A stretch of 64,000 nt of DNA. It comes from Desulfarculus sp. (GTDB lineage Bacteria > Desulfobacterota > Desulfarculia > Desulfarculales > Desulfarculaceae). Shown here piece after piece: positions 15,910 to 23,556 of this stretch. The position numbers and the translations under genes were made by a program. Numbering within the stretch: position 1 is the stretch's first letter; each line of letters begins with the position of its first letter. The stretch covers positions 54,620 to 118,619 of the forward strand of contig JACRDC010000083.1 of assembly GCA_016218705.1 (NCBI GenBank). Direction: 5' to 3'. The notes beneath the pieces were generated by a model. It was not told the origin of the DNA, ran no database searches, and saw only the letters and a program-made list of their open reading frames with translations.

Positions 15910-16296
15910 CTACTTCTTTTCTTTGTCCTTGTCCTGGGCCGGGGCGGGGGCGGGGGTACCCTCGCTGGTGGCCAGGCCGGAGACGTGGCCGCGGGCAATC
16001 TTGATGCGCACCTGGGGGGCGATCTCGATCACCACCATGTCATTGGTGATGCCGGTGATCTTGCCGTAGATGCCGCCGCTGGTGATGATGCTGTCGCCCT
16101 TGTGCAGGTTGGCCAAAAGCTCCTTGTGCGCCTTGGCCTTCTTCTGCTGGGGCCGGATGAGCAGGAAGTAGAAGATGGCGAACATCAGGATCAACATGGG
16201 CAGGGGACCCTGGATGAGCTGGCCCAGGCCGCCGGCCGCCTCGCCGCCCGCCGCTTCCCCGGCCCAGGCCAGGCTGGGCGTCAACAGATCAAACAT
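15910..16296 (-). CDS. yajC: Sec translocon accessory subunit YajC
   Basis: Protein of 128 residues with a single membrane helix (about 28-50, LPMLILMFAIFYFLLIRPQQKKAKAHKELL). A small soluble domain contains GDSIITSGGIYGKITGI, characteristic of YajC. The Pro/Ala/Lys-rich tail ends DKDKEKK. The ATG overlaps the end of tgt by 8 bases, linking it to the tgt-queA genes upstream. Confidence 0.96.
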   Translation of the reverse strand: MFDLLTPSLAWAGEAAGGEAAGGLGQLIQGPLPMLILMFAIFYFLLIRPQQKKAKAHKELLANLHKGDSIITSGGIYGKITGITNDMVVIEIAPQVRIKIARGHVSGLATSEGTPAPAPAQDKDKEKK

Positions 16297-17440
16297 GCTT
16301 TCCTCCCTCGGTGAATGCCTCGCCGGGGTCGTCGTCCTCGGCCAGTCTGGCCGCGAACTGCCGGGCGAAGGCTTGGTATGTGTCGTGGCGGATGGCCTGC
16401 CTGAGGCTGGCCATCAGTTCCAGGATGTAGTGCAGGTTGTGGATGGTATTGAGCCGGTAGGCCAACAGTTCGCGGGCCATGAACAGGTGGCGCAGGTAGG
16501 CCCGGCTGAAGCGGCGGCAGGCCAGGCAGCCGCAGTCTTCGTCCACCGGAGCGGGGTCGTGGGCGTGGCGGCTGTTGCGGATGTTAAGCCGGCCCCGGGG
16601 GGTGAGCAGGGTGCCGTTGCGGGCCATGCGCGTGGGCAGCACGCAATCAAAAAGGTCCACCCCCAGGCCGGCGCAGGCCACCAGGTCGGCCGGCTCGCCC
16701 ACGCCCATCAGGTAGACGGGCTTGTCCTGGGGTAGCCGGGGCACGGTGGCCGCGATAACTTCCATCATCACCTCTTTGGGTTCGCCCACGCTAAGTCCGC
16801 CCAGGGCGTAGCCGTCCAGGTCCAAATGGGCCAAAAGCTCCAGGCTGCGCCGCCGCAGGTCCAGGTGCACCCCGCCCTGCACGATGCCCAGCAAGGCGCC
16901 GCCCCGGGGGCCGCGGGCGGCCAGGGCCCGGCTGGCCCAGCGGGCGTCGCGCTCCAGGGAGCGCTCCAGGTAGTCCCGCCCGGCCCCTGGCGGCGGGCAC
17001 TCGTCCAGCATCATCATCAGGTCGCTGCCCAGCATCTCCTGGGCCTCGACCGCCGTCTCCGGGGTCAGCCTGAGCAGGCGGCCGTCCAGGTGCGAGCGAA
17101 AGCTCACACCCTCTTCCTCCACCTTGCGCAGACCGGCCAGGCTGAAGACCTGAAACCCGCCGCTATCGGTGAGGATGGGCCCTGTCCAGCCCATGAAGCC
17201 GTGCAGCCCGCCCAGGGCGGCCACCACCTCGGCCCCCGGCCGCACCATCAGGTGGTAGGTGTTGGCCAGGATGATCTGGGCGCCCTGGGCCGCCACCTCC
17301 TCGGGCAATAGCCCCTTGACCGTCCCCTGGGTGCCCACGGGCATGAAGGCCGGGGTGTCCACGGCCCCCCGCCGGGTGGTCATGGTCCCCAGGCGGGCGG
17401 CCCCGCTGGCGGCCTTCTGCTGGTAGCGCAGCCGCTGCAC
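16289..17440 (-). CDS. tgt: tRNA-guanine transglycosylase (queuosine pathway)
   Basis: Complete 383-residue bacterial TGT, which replaces guanine-34 of Asp, Asn, His and Tyr tRNAs with preQ1. Recognisable elements are GPILTDSGGFQVFSL (substrate-pocket aspartate), GGLSVGEPKEVM, the nucleophile region GVDLFDCVLPTRMARNG, and a zinc site CGCLACRRFSRAYLRHL plus a downstream histidine. It starts 5 bases after the queA stop. Together with queA it gives two of the steps of queuosine insertion. Confidence 0.97.
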   Translation of the reverse strand: MQRLRYQQKAASGAARLGTMTTRRGAVDTPAFMPVGTQGTVKGLLPEEVAAQGAQIILANTYHLMVRPGAEVVAALGGLHGFMGWTGPILTDSGGFQVFSLAGLRKVEEEGVSFRSHLDGRLLRLTPETAVEAQEMLGSDLMMMLDECPPPGAGRDYLERSLERDARWASRALAARGPRGGALLGIVQGGVHLDLRRRSLELLAHLDLDGYALGGLSVGEPKEVMMEVIAATVPRLPQDKPVYLMGVGEPADLVACAGLGVDLFDCVLPTRMARNGTLLTPRGRLNIRNSRHAHDPAPVDEDCGCLACRRFSRAYLRHLFMARELLAYRLNTIHNLHYILELMASLRQAIRHDTYQAFARQFAARLAEDDDPGEAFTEGGKHV

Positions 17441-17444
17441 GCGC

Positions 17445-18536
17445 CTAGATCAACAACATGGCGTCACCGAAGCTGTAGAAGCGGTAGCCCCGCTCCACGG
17501 CCTCGGCGTAGGCCTCTAACACCCGCCCGCGCCCGGCCAGGGCCGCCACCAGCATCAACAGCGTGGTGCGCGGCAGGTGGAAATTGGTAATCAGCCCGTC
17601 CACCGCCTGGAAGCGGTGGCCTGGGGCGATCAGGATGTCGCACCAGCCGGCCCCGGCCCGGGGCACCCCGCCGGGTCCCACCCGCCACTCCAGAGCGCGC
17701 AGGCTGGTGGTGCCCACGGCCACCACCCTACCACCCCGGGCCTTGGCTCGGGCCACGGCCTGACAGGTGGCCAAGGGCAGATCCACCCATTCAGCGTGCA
17801 GGCGGCCGGCGGCCAGGTCGGCCGGCGAGGGCTCGGCAAAGGTGCCGTAGCCCACGTGCAGGGTCAACCGGGCCAGTTCCACTCCCCGCCGCTCCAGGGC
17901 CGCCAAGAGCTCGGGGCTCAGGTGCAACCCCGCGGTGGGCGCGGCCACGGCCCCGGCTCTGGCGGCGTAGACCGTCTGGTAGCGCCGCCGGTCGGCCGCG
18001 CCGGGGCCTTGGGGCCGCTTGATATAGGGCGGCAGCGGCACCTGGCCAAAAGCCTCGGCCAACTCCAGGGCCGGGCGGGGCAGGCTCAAGCGAGCCCAGC
18101 CCCGCGGGCCGCGCTCCAGCACCTTGACCGGCCGGTCCGGCCAGTCAGGCAGGCGCAACTCCTGGCCGGCGGCCAGGGGGCGGTGGCTTTTTAGCAGGGC
18201 TTGGTGCACCTCGCCGCCATCGGCCAGCCGTTCCAGGGGGCTGGCCGGGGCCAGGAGCAGCACCTCCACCCGCCCGCCCGAGGGTTTTTGGCAAAAGAGC
18301 CTGGCCGGCACCACCCGGGTGTCGTTGACCACCAGGAGGTCCCCGGACCGCAGAAACCTAGTCAGCCCGGCCACCCGGGCGTGCTCCAGCACCTGGCCGG
18401 CCCGCCCCAGCACCATCAGCCGAGCCTGCACCCGGCGCCGGGCCGGAACCTGGGCGATGCGCTCGGGGGGCAGGTGATAGTCGTAGGCGGCCAGGGGATC
18501 ATGCCCCAGGCCGGGCCTCTGGCGGGCGGGGAGCAT
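17445..18536 (-). CDS. queA: S-adenosylmethionine:tRNA ribosyltransferase-isomerase
   Basis: QueA of about 363 residues, which transfers and rearranges ribose from SAM onto preQ1-tRNA to form epoxyqueuosine. Clear family phrases are YDYHLPPERIAQVPA, LVVNDTRVVPARL, PLPPYIKRP, AAPTAGLHLS, TLHVGYGTFAEP and LITNFHLPRTTLLMLV. The track ORF starts at 18596, but the first 20 codons are Arg-rich and unlike QueA. I chose ATG 18536 (MLPARQRPG), which has GAAGG about nine bases upstream. First gene of the queA-tgt-yajC-secD-secF run. Confidence 0.95.
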   Translation of the reverse strand: MLPARQRPGLGHDPLAAYDYHLPPERIAQVPARRRVQARLMVLGRAGQVLEHARVAGLTRFLRSGDLLVVNDTRVVPARLFCQKPSGGRVEVLLLAPASPLERLADGGEVHQALLKSHRPLAAGQELRLPDWPDRPVKVLERGPRGWARLSLPRPALELAEAFGQVPLPPYIKRPQGPGAADRRRYQTVYAARAGAVAAPTAGLHLSPELLAALERRGVELARLTLHVGYGTFAEPSPADLAAGRLHAEWVDLPLATCQAVARAKARGGRVVAVGTTSLRALEWRVGPGGVPRAGAGWCDILIAPGHRFQAVDGLITNFHLPRTTLLMLVAALAGRGRVLEAYAEAVERGYRFYSFGDAMLLI

Positions 18537-18800
18537 ATCCTTTAGCCTTCGCAGCACTACAAACCAAGGCCGGCGGGCGCCACGGGCGCAAGCCATTAAA
18601 GACTTGCATGATATGCCCTTGGCCCGGGCTTGTCAAGATTCGACGCCGCCAAGGGCCAGGGCGCGGGAGGGCCAAGGCTTGCATTTCCACCCTGAAATTT
18701 CACCTTGACAGGGGCCGCCGATATAAGGACCATAGAGACCCGACCGCCTGCCGATAATACGGCGGCACCCCATACACCCGTTGCCAACCTGGGGGTAGAC

Positions 18801-18980
18801 ATGGCCCAAGTGTACGTTACCTGCAAAACTCCCGAATGCGGTGCCGAGGTCTTGGCGCCGGAGTCCAGCCAAGTGCCCGAGGACCAGTTGGCCTCGGTGC
18901 TACACAAGAAGAACTACTACCTGTGCATCAAGTGCGGGAAGGTCGGCGCCTACACGGCGGAGGATCACCACTACGCCTAG
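18801..18980 (+). CDS. Small zinc-ribbon-like protein (59 aa), unknown
   Basis: Starts MAQVYVTCKTPECG and ends TAEDHHYA. It holds two cysteine pairs, CKTPEC near residue 8 and CIKCGK near 43, with about 30 residues between, which suggests one zinc ribbon. The track ORF starts 96 bases earlier, but ATG 18801 follows CTGGGGGTAGAC and the upstream codons look non-coding. It stands alone between divergent queA and a convergent membrane-protein gene. I do not recognise the family; it could be a small regulatory or assembly factor. Confidence 0.65.
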   Translation: MAQVYVTCKTPECGAEVLAPESSQVPEDQLASVLHKKNYYLCIKCGKVGAYTAEDHHYA

Positions 18981-19002
18981 GCCAGGCCCGCGGTAGGATA
19001 TC

Positions 19003-19030
19003 ACGGCCGGCCTCCCAGGCCGGCCGCCTG
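19003..19030 (+). terminator. Hairpin terminator after the zinc-ribbon gene
   Basis: CGGCCGGCCT-CCC-AGGCCGGCCG is a perfect 10-bp stem about 25 bases past the stop, followed by CCTGCTTTGG. The T-run is short, so confidence is moderate. Confidence 0.55.
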
Positions 19031-19059
19031 CTTTGGCTAGCGGGCTGTTGAATGCAGCC

Positions 19060-19188
19060 TGCTTGCGGGCCATCCAAGGCCCGCCCAAAAGCGCGTGCCC
19101 TCTTGCGCCAAGCTTTTGGGGAGAGTTAGCCGATTCCATTTCGGCTAACTCGAGTTGAAAAAGGCCATGGGTGGACTTTTTCAACCTC
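19060..19188. repeat. Composite palindromic intergenic repeat, copy D
   Basis: Four hairpins in a row: GCGGGCC-GGCCCGC; CCCAAAAGC with GCTTTTGGGG; GAGTTAGCCGA with TCGGCTAACTC; and GTTGAAAAAG with CTTTTTCAAC around a CCATGG-containing loop. The last is nearly identical to a palindrome in the TPP riboswitch at 55.8 kb. It lies in the gap between convergent genes and could also stop transcription from both sides. Confidence 0.7.
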
Positions 19189-19191
19189 CTG

Positions 19192-19959
19192 CTAATGCCC
19201 GGCCCGCTGGTCGCGGCGGCCCAAGGTCCGCATCCCCGCGGCCACCACCAAGTGCAGAAACTCGATTACCATCAGCACCAGCAGCACCAGGCCGGCGACG
19301 GTCAGGACGCGGGGGATGAAGTTCTCCCAGTTCCAGGGCCGCCCGGAGAAGACGCCCTCCTCCTCGAACAGCCAGTTCAGGGGCCGAAAGCCGCTGGTGG
19401 CCGCGCGCGGCGAGCGGGTGTCCATCTTGAGCAGGCCTTGCTGCACCGAGCGCTCCTGGACGATGTAGGCGCGCTGCTGGGGCTGCCGCTCCCGCTGCGT
19501 CTGCTCCTCGAACCACTGCTGGTCACTTACCCGCGACTCCTTGGGCAGATAACGCCTCTCCTGCACCTTGGGCCGCTTGCTCATGCGGTCGGCCTCGGCG
19601 CTGTAGACGATGTAGAACTGGGCCGCGATAAGGGGGATGCCCAGGCCGGGGCTGGCCTGGAATATTTGCCAGGCGTCCCAGTTTTCGGTGGCGATCATCT
19701 CGTCAATGAGCAGGAGGGGATCCTCGTGGACCTGGCGCAGGTATTCCAGGGAGGACGTATCGCTGGGCTCGAAGCCGTCGCTGAGCGAGCCGCCCCGGTG
19801 CAGGGTGGTCTGCGCCTCAATCTCGCGGCCAGGGAAGTGCACGCCCGCGGCCCAGGCCGGCGGAGCGCACAGGCTTAGGCACAGGCACATGATGGCCACT
19901 GCGCCCATCAGGCCCCTGGCGCCGGGGCCGGGGCCGGTCTGGTAACCCCAGCATTTCAT
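19192..19959 (-). CDS. Exported membrane-anchored protein, unknown
   Basis: Protein of 255 residues. A signal peptide region (MGAVAIMCLCLSLCAPPAWAAG) is followed by about 170 polar residues rich in Gln, Arg and Glu. A C-terminal membrane helix (VLTVAGLVLLVLMVIEFLHLVV, about 215-237) and a short basic tail end the protein. So it is probably periplasmic and tethered at its C terminus. I recognise no domain. The start may instead be ATG 19911, which has AGGGG four bases upstream and begins directly at the signal peptide. It stands alone, convergent with the zinc-ribbon gene. Confidence 0.7.
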   Translation of the reverse strand: MKCWGYQTGPGPGARGLMGAVAIMCLCLSLCAPPAWAAGVHFPGREIEAQTTLHRGGSLSDGFEPSDTSSLEYLRQVHEDPLLLIDEMIATENWDAWQIFQASPGLGIPLIAAQFYIVYSAEADRMSKRPKVQERRYLPKESRVSDQQWFEEQTQRERQPQQRAYIVQERSVQQGLLKMDTRSPRAATSGFRPLNWLFEEEGVFSGRPWNWENFIPRVLTVAGLVLLVLMVIEFLHLVVAAGMRTLGRRDQRAGH

Positions 19960-20101
19960 GGCTATTAAAATATCATTTCTTCCCCGCCCTGGCTAGCCGG
20001 GGTTTGGAGGGCCTGGCCGGCCACGCCTAAATAAATTGACAGACCCGCCGGCCATGGCCTAGCCTGCCCCTAAGCCAAGGCCATCACCACAGGAGCCACC
20101 C

Positions 20102-20737
20102 GTGCCCCCAGAGACCCCGCCCCAGGAATTCGACTGGCGCCGGCCCCAGACCTTCCTGGCCGTGGCCGGCGCAGCCGTGACCTCCCCGCGCCAGTTCTTC
20201 GCCCAGATCACGCGCGGGGGCGGTTTCCTGGCGCCGGTGGCCTTTTTCCTGCTCGCCATGCTTGCTCCCACCATGGTTAACGCGTTGCTGCAGTGGTCCC
20301 AAGGCCCGCTGGCCATGCTCAGCTTTTTCGCCACCTCCCTGCTCAAATCGGCGGTAATGTTGGCGGCCTTCGCCCTGGTGCTCCACGGTGTCTGCCGGCT
20401 GGCCTTCAAAACCACGCTTAAGTTGCCCGACGTGCTGCGCATCGTCTGTTACGCCTCTGGCGTGCGGGCCCTGGAGTTCCTGCCCCTGGTGCTGTCGTCC
20501 CTGGCCGGAGGCCTGCTGAGCATCATTATCGTGCTGTTCATCGCCTACCTGGTCTGGGTGGGCCTGCAGGCCGCCGGGGGCTTAAACCGCTACCAGGCCC
20601 TAGGGGCCTTGCTGTTGGCCTTTGTGACCATGGTGGGCCTGTGGCTGGCGGTCAACTTCCTGCGGGGCGTCAATCCCCTGCCGAACCTGCCGGCCCCGCC
20701 CTCCCCGGCCGGCGCCCCGCCGGCCAGCCAGCCCTAG
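20102..20737 (+). CDS. Yip1-family membrane protein
   Basis: Protein of 211 residues. A short soluble start (FDWRRPQTFLAVAGAAVTSPRQFF) is followed by about five membrane helices: FLAPVAFFLLAMLAPTM, FFATSLLKSAVMLAAFALV, VLPLVLSS-type, SIIIVLFIAYLVWVGL and LGALLLAFVTMVGLWLAV. This matches the bacterial Yip1 domain, whose role is unknown. It starts with GTG 20102 after CAGGAGCCACCC and ends with a Pro-rich tail. The cyclase gene begins 8 bases after its stop, so they share an operon. Confidence 0.75.
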   Translation: MPPETPPQEFDWRRPQTFLAVAGAAVTSPRQFFAQITRGGGFLAPVAFFLLAMLAPTMVNALLQWSQGPLAMLSFFATSLLKSAVMLAAFALVLHGVCRLAFKTTLKLPDVLRIVCYASGVRALEFLPLVLSSLAGGLLSIIIVLFIAYLVWVGLQAAGGLNRYQALGALLLAFVTMVGLWLAVNFLRGVNPLPNLPAPPSPAGAPPASQP

Positions 20738-20745
20738 GACAGCCC

Positions 20746-22323
20746 ATGGAGCGCGCGCCCAGGTTGCGTCTTTCCCCCGGGGCCAAATGCCGCCTGGCCT
20801 GCATGTCCCTGGGCCTGGGCAACGTCATCGCCAACCTGGCCGGCATCCTGGTGGTGGAGATCCTGGACTATGCCATGGCCTCCCCCACCTTGGGGGCCGC
20901 CGCCCCGGTGCTCCAGGTGGTCTTCCCGGCCTTCGTGGCCGTGGCCTCCCTATTGGTGGCCAGCTTCCAGATAGTCTACGAGCGCCCCATCCGCCAGGCC
21001 TTTCGCGGCATGATCCTGGGCCAGGAGGTATCGCCCAAGACCCTGGCCCGTGGCCGGCGCCGCCTGCTCAATTCACCCTATGTCATGGTGCTGCTCAACC
21101 TGGCGGTGTGGTGCGCGGCGGCTTTTGTCTTCTCGCGGGCCGTGGCCACGGTGCCCGAGGCCCGGCACGTCGCGGCCATGGTGGCCATGCGGACCATAAT
21201 CATCGGTCTGATAACCTCCTCGGCGGCTTTTTTCCTGCTGGACCACATGATCCAGCACCGGTTGGCGCTGCTGCTCTTCCCCGAGGGCGGCCTGTCGCGG
21301 GTCAGGGGCGTGATGAAAAGCCGGCTGGTGGTGCGCCTCTTAGCCCTTATCTTCACCACGGTCATCGTGCCCTTCGCGGCCGTCCTGCTCACCATCAGGG
21401 CCTCGGCCAGGGCCGTGCTCATGGGTGTGCGGCCGGCGGAAGTGGTCCTGGAGCGCATGCAGACCGTGGTGGTGGTGGAGGCGATTATCTTCGTCATCAC
21501 CGCCTGCGCCCTGACCGGGTTGATGGCCATGAGCCTGCGCATCCAGTTGCGGGAGATCGTCGGCGTCCTGCGCGAGGTGGCCAAGGGGCGCTTCGGCCGT
21601 CAGGTGGTGGTCACCTCCAACGACGAAATAGGCTTCACCGCCGACGCCATCAACGAGATGACCAAGGGTCTGCGGGAGCGCGACCTCATCAAGGAGACCT
21701 TCGGCAAGTACGTCAGCCACGAGGTGCGCGACGAGATCCTGGCCGGCAACATCCCCCTGGACGGCGAGCACAAGGAGGTCACGGTGCTGTTTGCCGACCT
21801 GCGCAACTTCACTCCCCTGGTGGAGAGCACCCCGCCCAAGGAGGTGGTGGTCATCATCAACGGCTATTTCAAGGAGATGTCCGAGGCGGTCCAGCAACAG
21901 GGCGGCCTGGTGCTGCAGTTCATCGGCGACGAGATAGAGGCCGTATTCGGGGCGCCCCTGGCCCTGGACGACCACCCCCGGCGGGCGGCCCGGGCCGCCC
22001 TGGAGATGCGCCGCCGCCTGGCGCTGCTCAACCAGGAGCTGGCCGAACTGGGCTACCCCCCCCTGCAACATGGGGTGGGCATCCACTCGGGCCAGGTGCT
22101 GGCCGCCAACATCGGCAGCCCCGACCGGCTCTCCTACGCCCTGGTGGGCGACACCGTGAACCTGGCCTCGCGGCTGCAAGGTCTGTGCAAGGAATTTGGC
22201 GTGGACATCCTGCTCAGCGACGCCACGGCCGCCTTTTTGGGGCCGGAGTTCGGCCTGGGCGAGCTGCCGCCCACCATGGTCAAGGGCAAGAGCGAGCCGG
22301 TGAGGATATTCGCGTTGGAGTGA
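20746..22323 (+). CDS. Membrane adenylate/guanylate cyclase (class III) with HAMP
   Basis: Protein of 525 residues. Its N-terminal half has about six hydrophobic segments (NVIANLAGILVVEIL through FVITACALTGLMAMSL). A HAMP region (LREIVGVLREVAKGRFGRQVVV...) and the cyclase catalytic domain follow, with VTVLFADLRNFTPLVE (metal Asp), QFIGDEIEAVFGAP and YALVGDTVNLASRL. It would make cAMP or cGMP on the inner face of the membrane in response to an unknown signal. I chose ATG 20746 (MERAPRLRL), inside the longer track ORF. It follows the Yip1 gene directly. Confidence 0.88.
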   Translation: MERAPRLRLSPGAKCRLACMSLGLGNVIANLAGILVVEILDYAMASPTLGAAAPVLQVVFPAFVAVASLLVASFQIVYERPIRQAFRGMILGQEVSPKTLARGRRRLLNSPYVMVLLNLAVWCAAAFVFSRAVATVPEARHVAAMVAMRTIIIGLITSSAAFFLLDHMIQHRLALLLFPEGGLSRVRGVMKSRLVVRLLALIFTTVIVPFAAVLLTIRASARAVLMGVRPAEVVLERMQTVVVVEAIIFVITACALTGLMAMSLRIQLREIVGVLREVAKGRFGRQVVVTSNDEIGFTADAINEMTKGLRERDLIKETFGKYVSHEVRDEILAGNIPLDGEHKEVTVLFADLRNFTPLVESTPPKEVVVIINGYFKEMSEAVQQQGGLVLQFIGDEIEAVFGAPLALDDHPRRAARAALEMRRRLALLNQELAELGYPPLQHGVGIHSGQVLAANIGSPDRLSYALVGDTVNLASRLQGLCKEFGVDILLSDATAAFLGPEFGLGELPPTMVKGKSEPVRIFALE

Positions 22324-22369
22324 GGCCAATACGGCGCAACGGACGCGTATGCAGAAGCCAAATCAGGAA

Positions 22370-22452
22370 GGGCGGGGGTAAACCCCGCCCCTACATTAAG
22401 AAAAGGCAAAAACCACATTACCTTCATGTAGGGGCGGGGTTTATCCCCGCCC
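22370..22452. repeat. 27-bp inverted repeat, REP/MITE-like
   Basis: GGGCGGGGGTAAACCCCGCC runs on to CCTACAT and is mirrored 29 bases later by ATGTAGGGGCGGGG and TTTATCCCCGCCC, with one mismatch over 27 bp. The spacer is AT-rich. It lies between the convergent cyclase and zinc-ribbon genes and can form a strong hairpin in either transcript. I see no second copy in the window. Confidence 0.75.
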
Positions 22453-22498
22453 GTGTATTGGTAATTTCGTCCCGCCTGCCCAGACCTGGGGCGTTCGG

Positions 22499-22717
22499 CT
22501 ACTCCTTGAACCCGGTGCCGCACCAGGGGCAGAAGTTGAAGGTGGAGTCGTGGATGGTCTCGCCGCAGGCCGAGCAGCGGATGACCATATCGCCGGCGCA
22601 GAAGGGGCAGTAGACAAAGGGGCCGCACTGGGCCTTGAGCTCGGGGGACATGGTCTCCCACTGCTCGGCGCACTGCTCCTCCAGACAGACCTTTTCCTTG
22701 CGCGCTTTCTCAGTCAT
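22499..22717 (-). CDS. Zinc-ribbon protein linked to hydrogenase maturation
   Basis: Protein of 72 residues with two CxxC pairs that make a rubredoxin-like zinc ribbon: CPFCAGDMVIRCSACGE and a C-terminal CPWCGTGF. The N-terminal half (MTEKARKEKVCLEEQCAEQW) is polar and holds two further cysteines. It overlaps the end of hypC by 8 bases and closes the hydrogenase operon. It might deliver metal or stabilise a maturation complex, as HypA's zinc domain does, but it has no HypA-like nickel-binding N terminus, so the role is open. Confidence 0.72.
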   Translation of the reverse strand: MTEKARKEKVCLEEQCAEQWETMSPELKAQCGPFVYCPFCAGDMVIRCSACGETIHDSTFNFCPWCGTGFKE

Positions 22718-22964
22718 CGCCTCTTACCTCGCCGGCCTGCGCGGCGGCCACCGATTCCACCAGCTCGCGCAGCAGGTTGATGGAGGCCAGGGCCTCCTGT
22801 TCGTCCACGCGGTGCAGGGCGAAGCCTGCGTGGGTTATCACGTAGTCGCCCACTTGGAGATCGGGCACCAGCATCAGGCTGACCAGGCGCTGGACCCCGC
22901 CCACCTCCACCTTGGCCATCTCGCCGGTGATCTCAACTATCTTGGCCGGGACCGCCAAACACAT
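22710..22964 (-). CDS. hypC: Hydrogenase maturation chaperone HypC
   Basis: Protein of 84 residues starting MCLAVPAKIVEI; the N-terminal Met-Cys pair is the family's functional cysteine. The small beta-barrel contains VGGVQRLVSLMLVPDLQVGDYVITHAGFALHRV. HypC carries the Fe(CN)2CO unit with HypD to the large-subunit precursor. It overlaps the protease gene by about 32 bases. No hypD, hypE, hypF, hypA or hypB is visible in the window. Confidence 0.95.
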   Translation of the reverse strand: MCLAVPAKIVEITGEMAKVEVGGVQRLVSLMLVPDLQVGDYVITHAGFALHRVDEQEALASINLLRELVESVAAAQAGEVRGDD

Positions 22965-23478
22965 TGCGCACCTCTAGGGGGTTGTCCTTGGGCCGGGCCG
23001 GCCAGCCCAGGCCGGCCAGTTCCTGGAGCACCAAGGCCAGGAGGGGCTCCACCGCCTTCTCCACCTTGGGGGTCAGTTCCAGGCCCCAGTTGTCTATGTC
23101 CTCGTACTCCACGCCCAGCACCGTGACCTTGGGCGGCGTGCCCACCAGGGGTAGGGTGCCCATGGTCTCCATGAGGTCAATCTGGTGCAAGGTGTCCTTG
23201 TACTGGATGTGCTCGGGTTTGGCCTCCCAGTTGAAGCGGTAGAGGGTGCCGGGCTCGTCGCCGCCGCGCACCGCGTCCACCACGATCACCTGCTCGGCCT
23301 CCATCATGGTGCCCATGAGGCTTAGCCCCAGCACCCCGCCGTCCACTAGGCGCACGTTGGGGGCGAAGTCAAAGCGCGCCTCCAACTCGCGGATGATGCG
23401 CACGCCCACGCCCTCGTCCCGTAGCAGCACGTTGCCCACGCCCAGGATCAGGATGCGCTCTTGCTGGGAATTATCCAT
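22933..23478 (-). CDS. [NiFe]-hydrogenase maturation endopeptidase (HyaD/HybD family)
   Basis: Protein of 181 residues that would clip the C-terminal tail of the large subunit after nickel insertion. It starts MDNSQQERILILGVGNVLLRDEGVG, where the conserved glutamate/aspartate group binds nickel. VVDAVRGGDEPGTLYRF holds the second metal aspartate, and HQIDLME the histidine. It follows the large-subunit gene after a strong hairpin, so it is likely expressed at a lower level. Confidence 0.93.
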   Translation of the reverse strand: MDNSQQERILILGVGNVLLRDEGVGVRIIRELEARFDFAPNVRLVDGGVLGLSLMGTMMEAEQVIVVDAVRGGDEPGTLYRFNWEAKPEHIQYKDTLHQIDLMETMGTLPLVGTPPKVTVLGVEYEDIDNWGLELTPKVEKAVEPLLALVLQELAGLGWPARPKDNPLEVRNVFGGPGQDS

Positions 23479-23494
23479 GATTGCGCAGTATAGC

Positions 23495-23540
23495 AGAAAA
23501 CCTCCGGGGCGGCGAGGTAGACCCCGCCGCCCCGGAGGTT
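23495..23540 (-). terminator. 15-bp hairpin attenuator between hydrogenase and maturation genes
   Basis: On the minus strand AACCTCCGGGGCGGC pairs perfectly with GCCGCCCCGGAGGTT around a 12-base loop, followed by TTTTCTG. This is a classic intrinsic terminator inside the hydrogenase operon. Partial read-through would give a high ratio of structural subunits to maturation factors. Confidence 0.8.
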
Positions 23541-23556
23541 GCTTGCTGCTAAGGGT

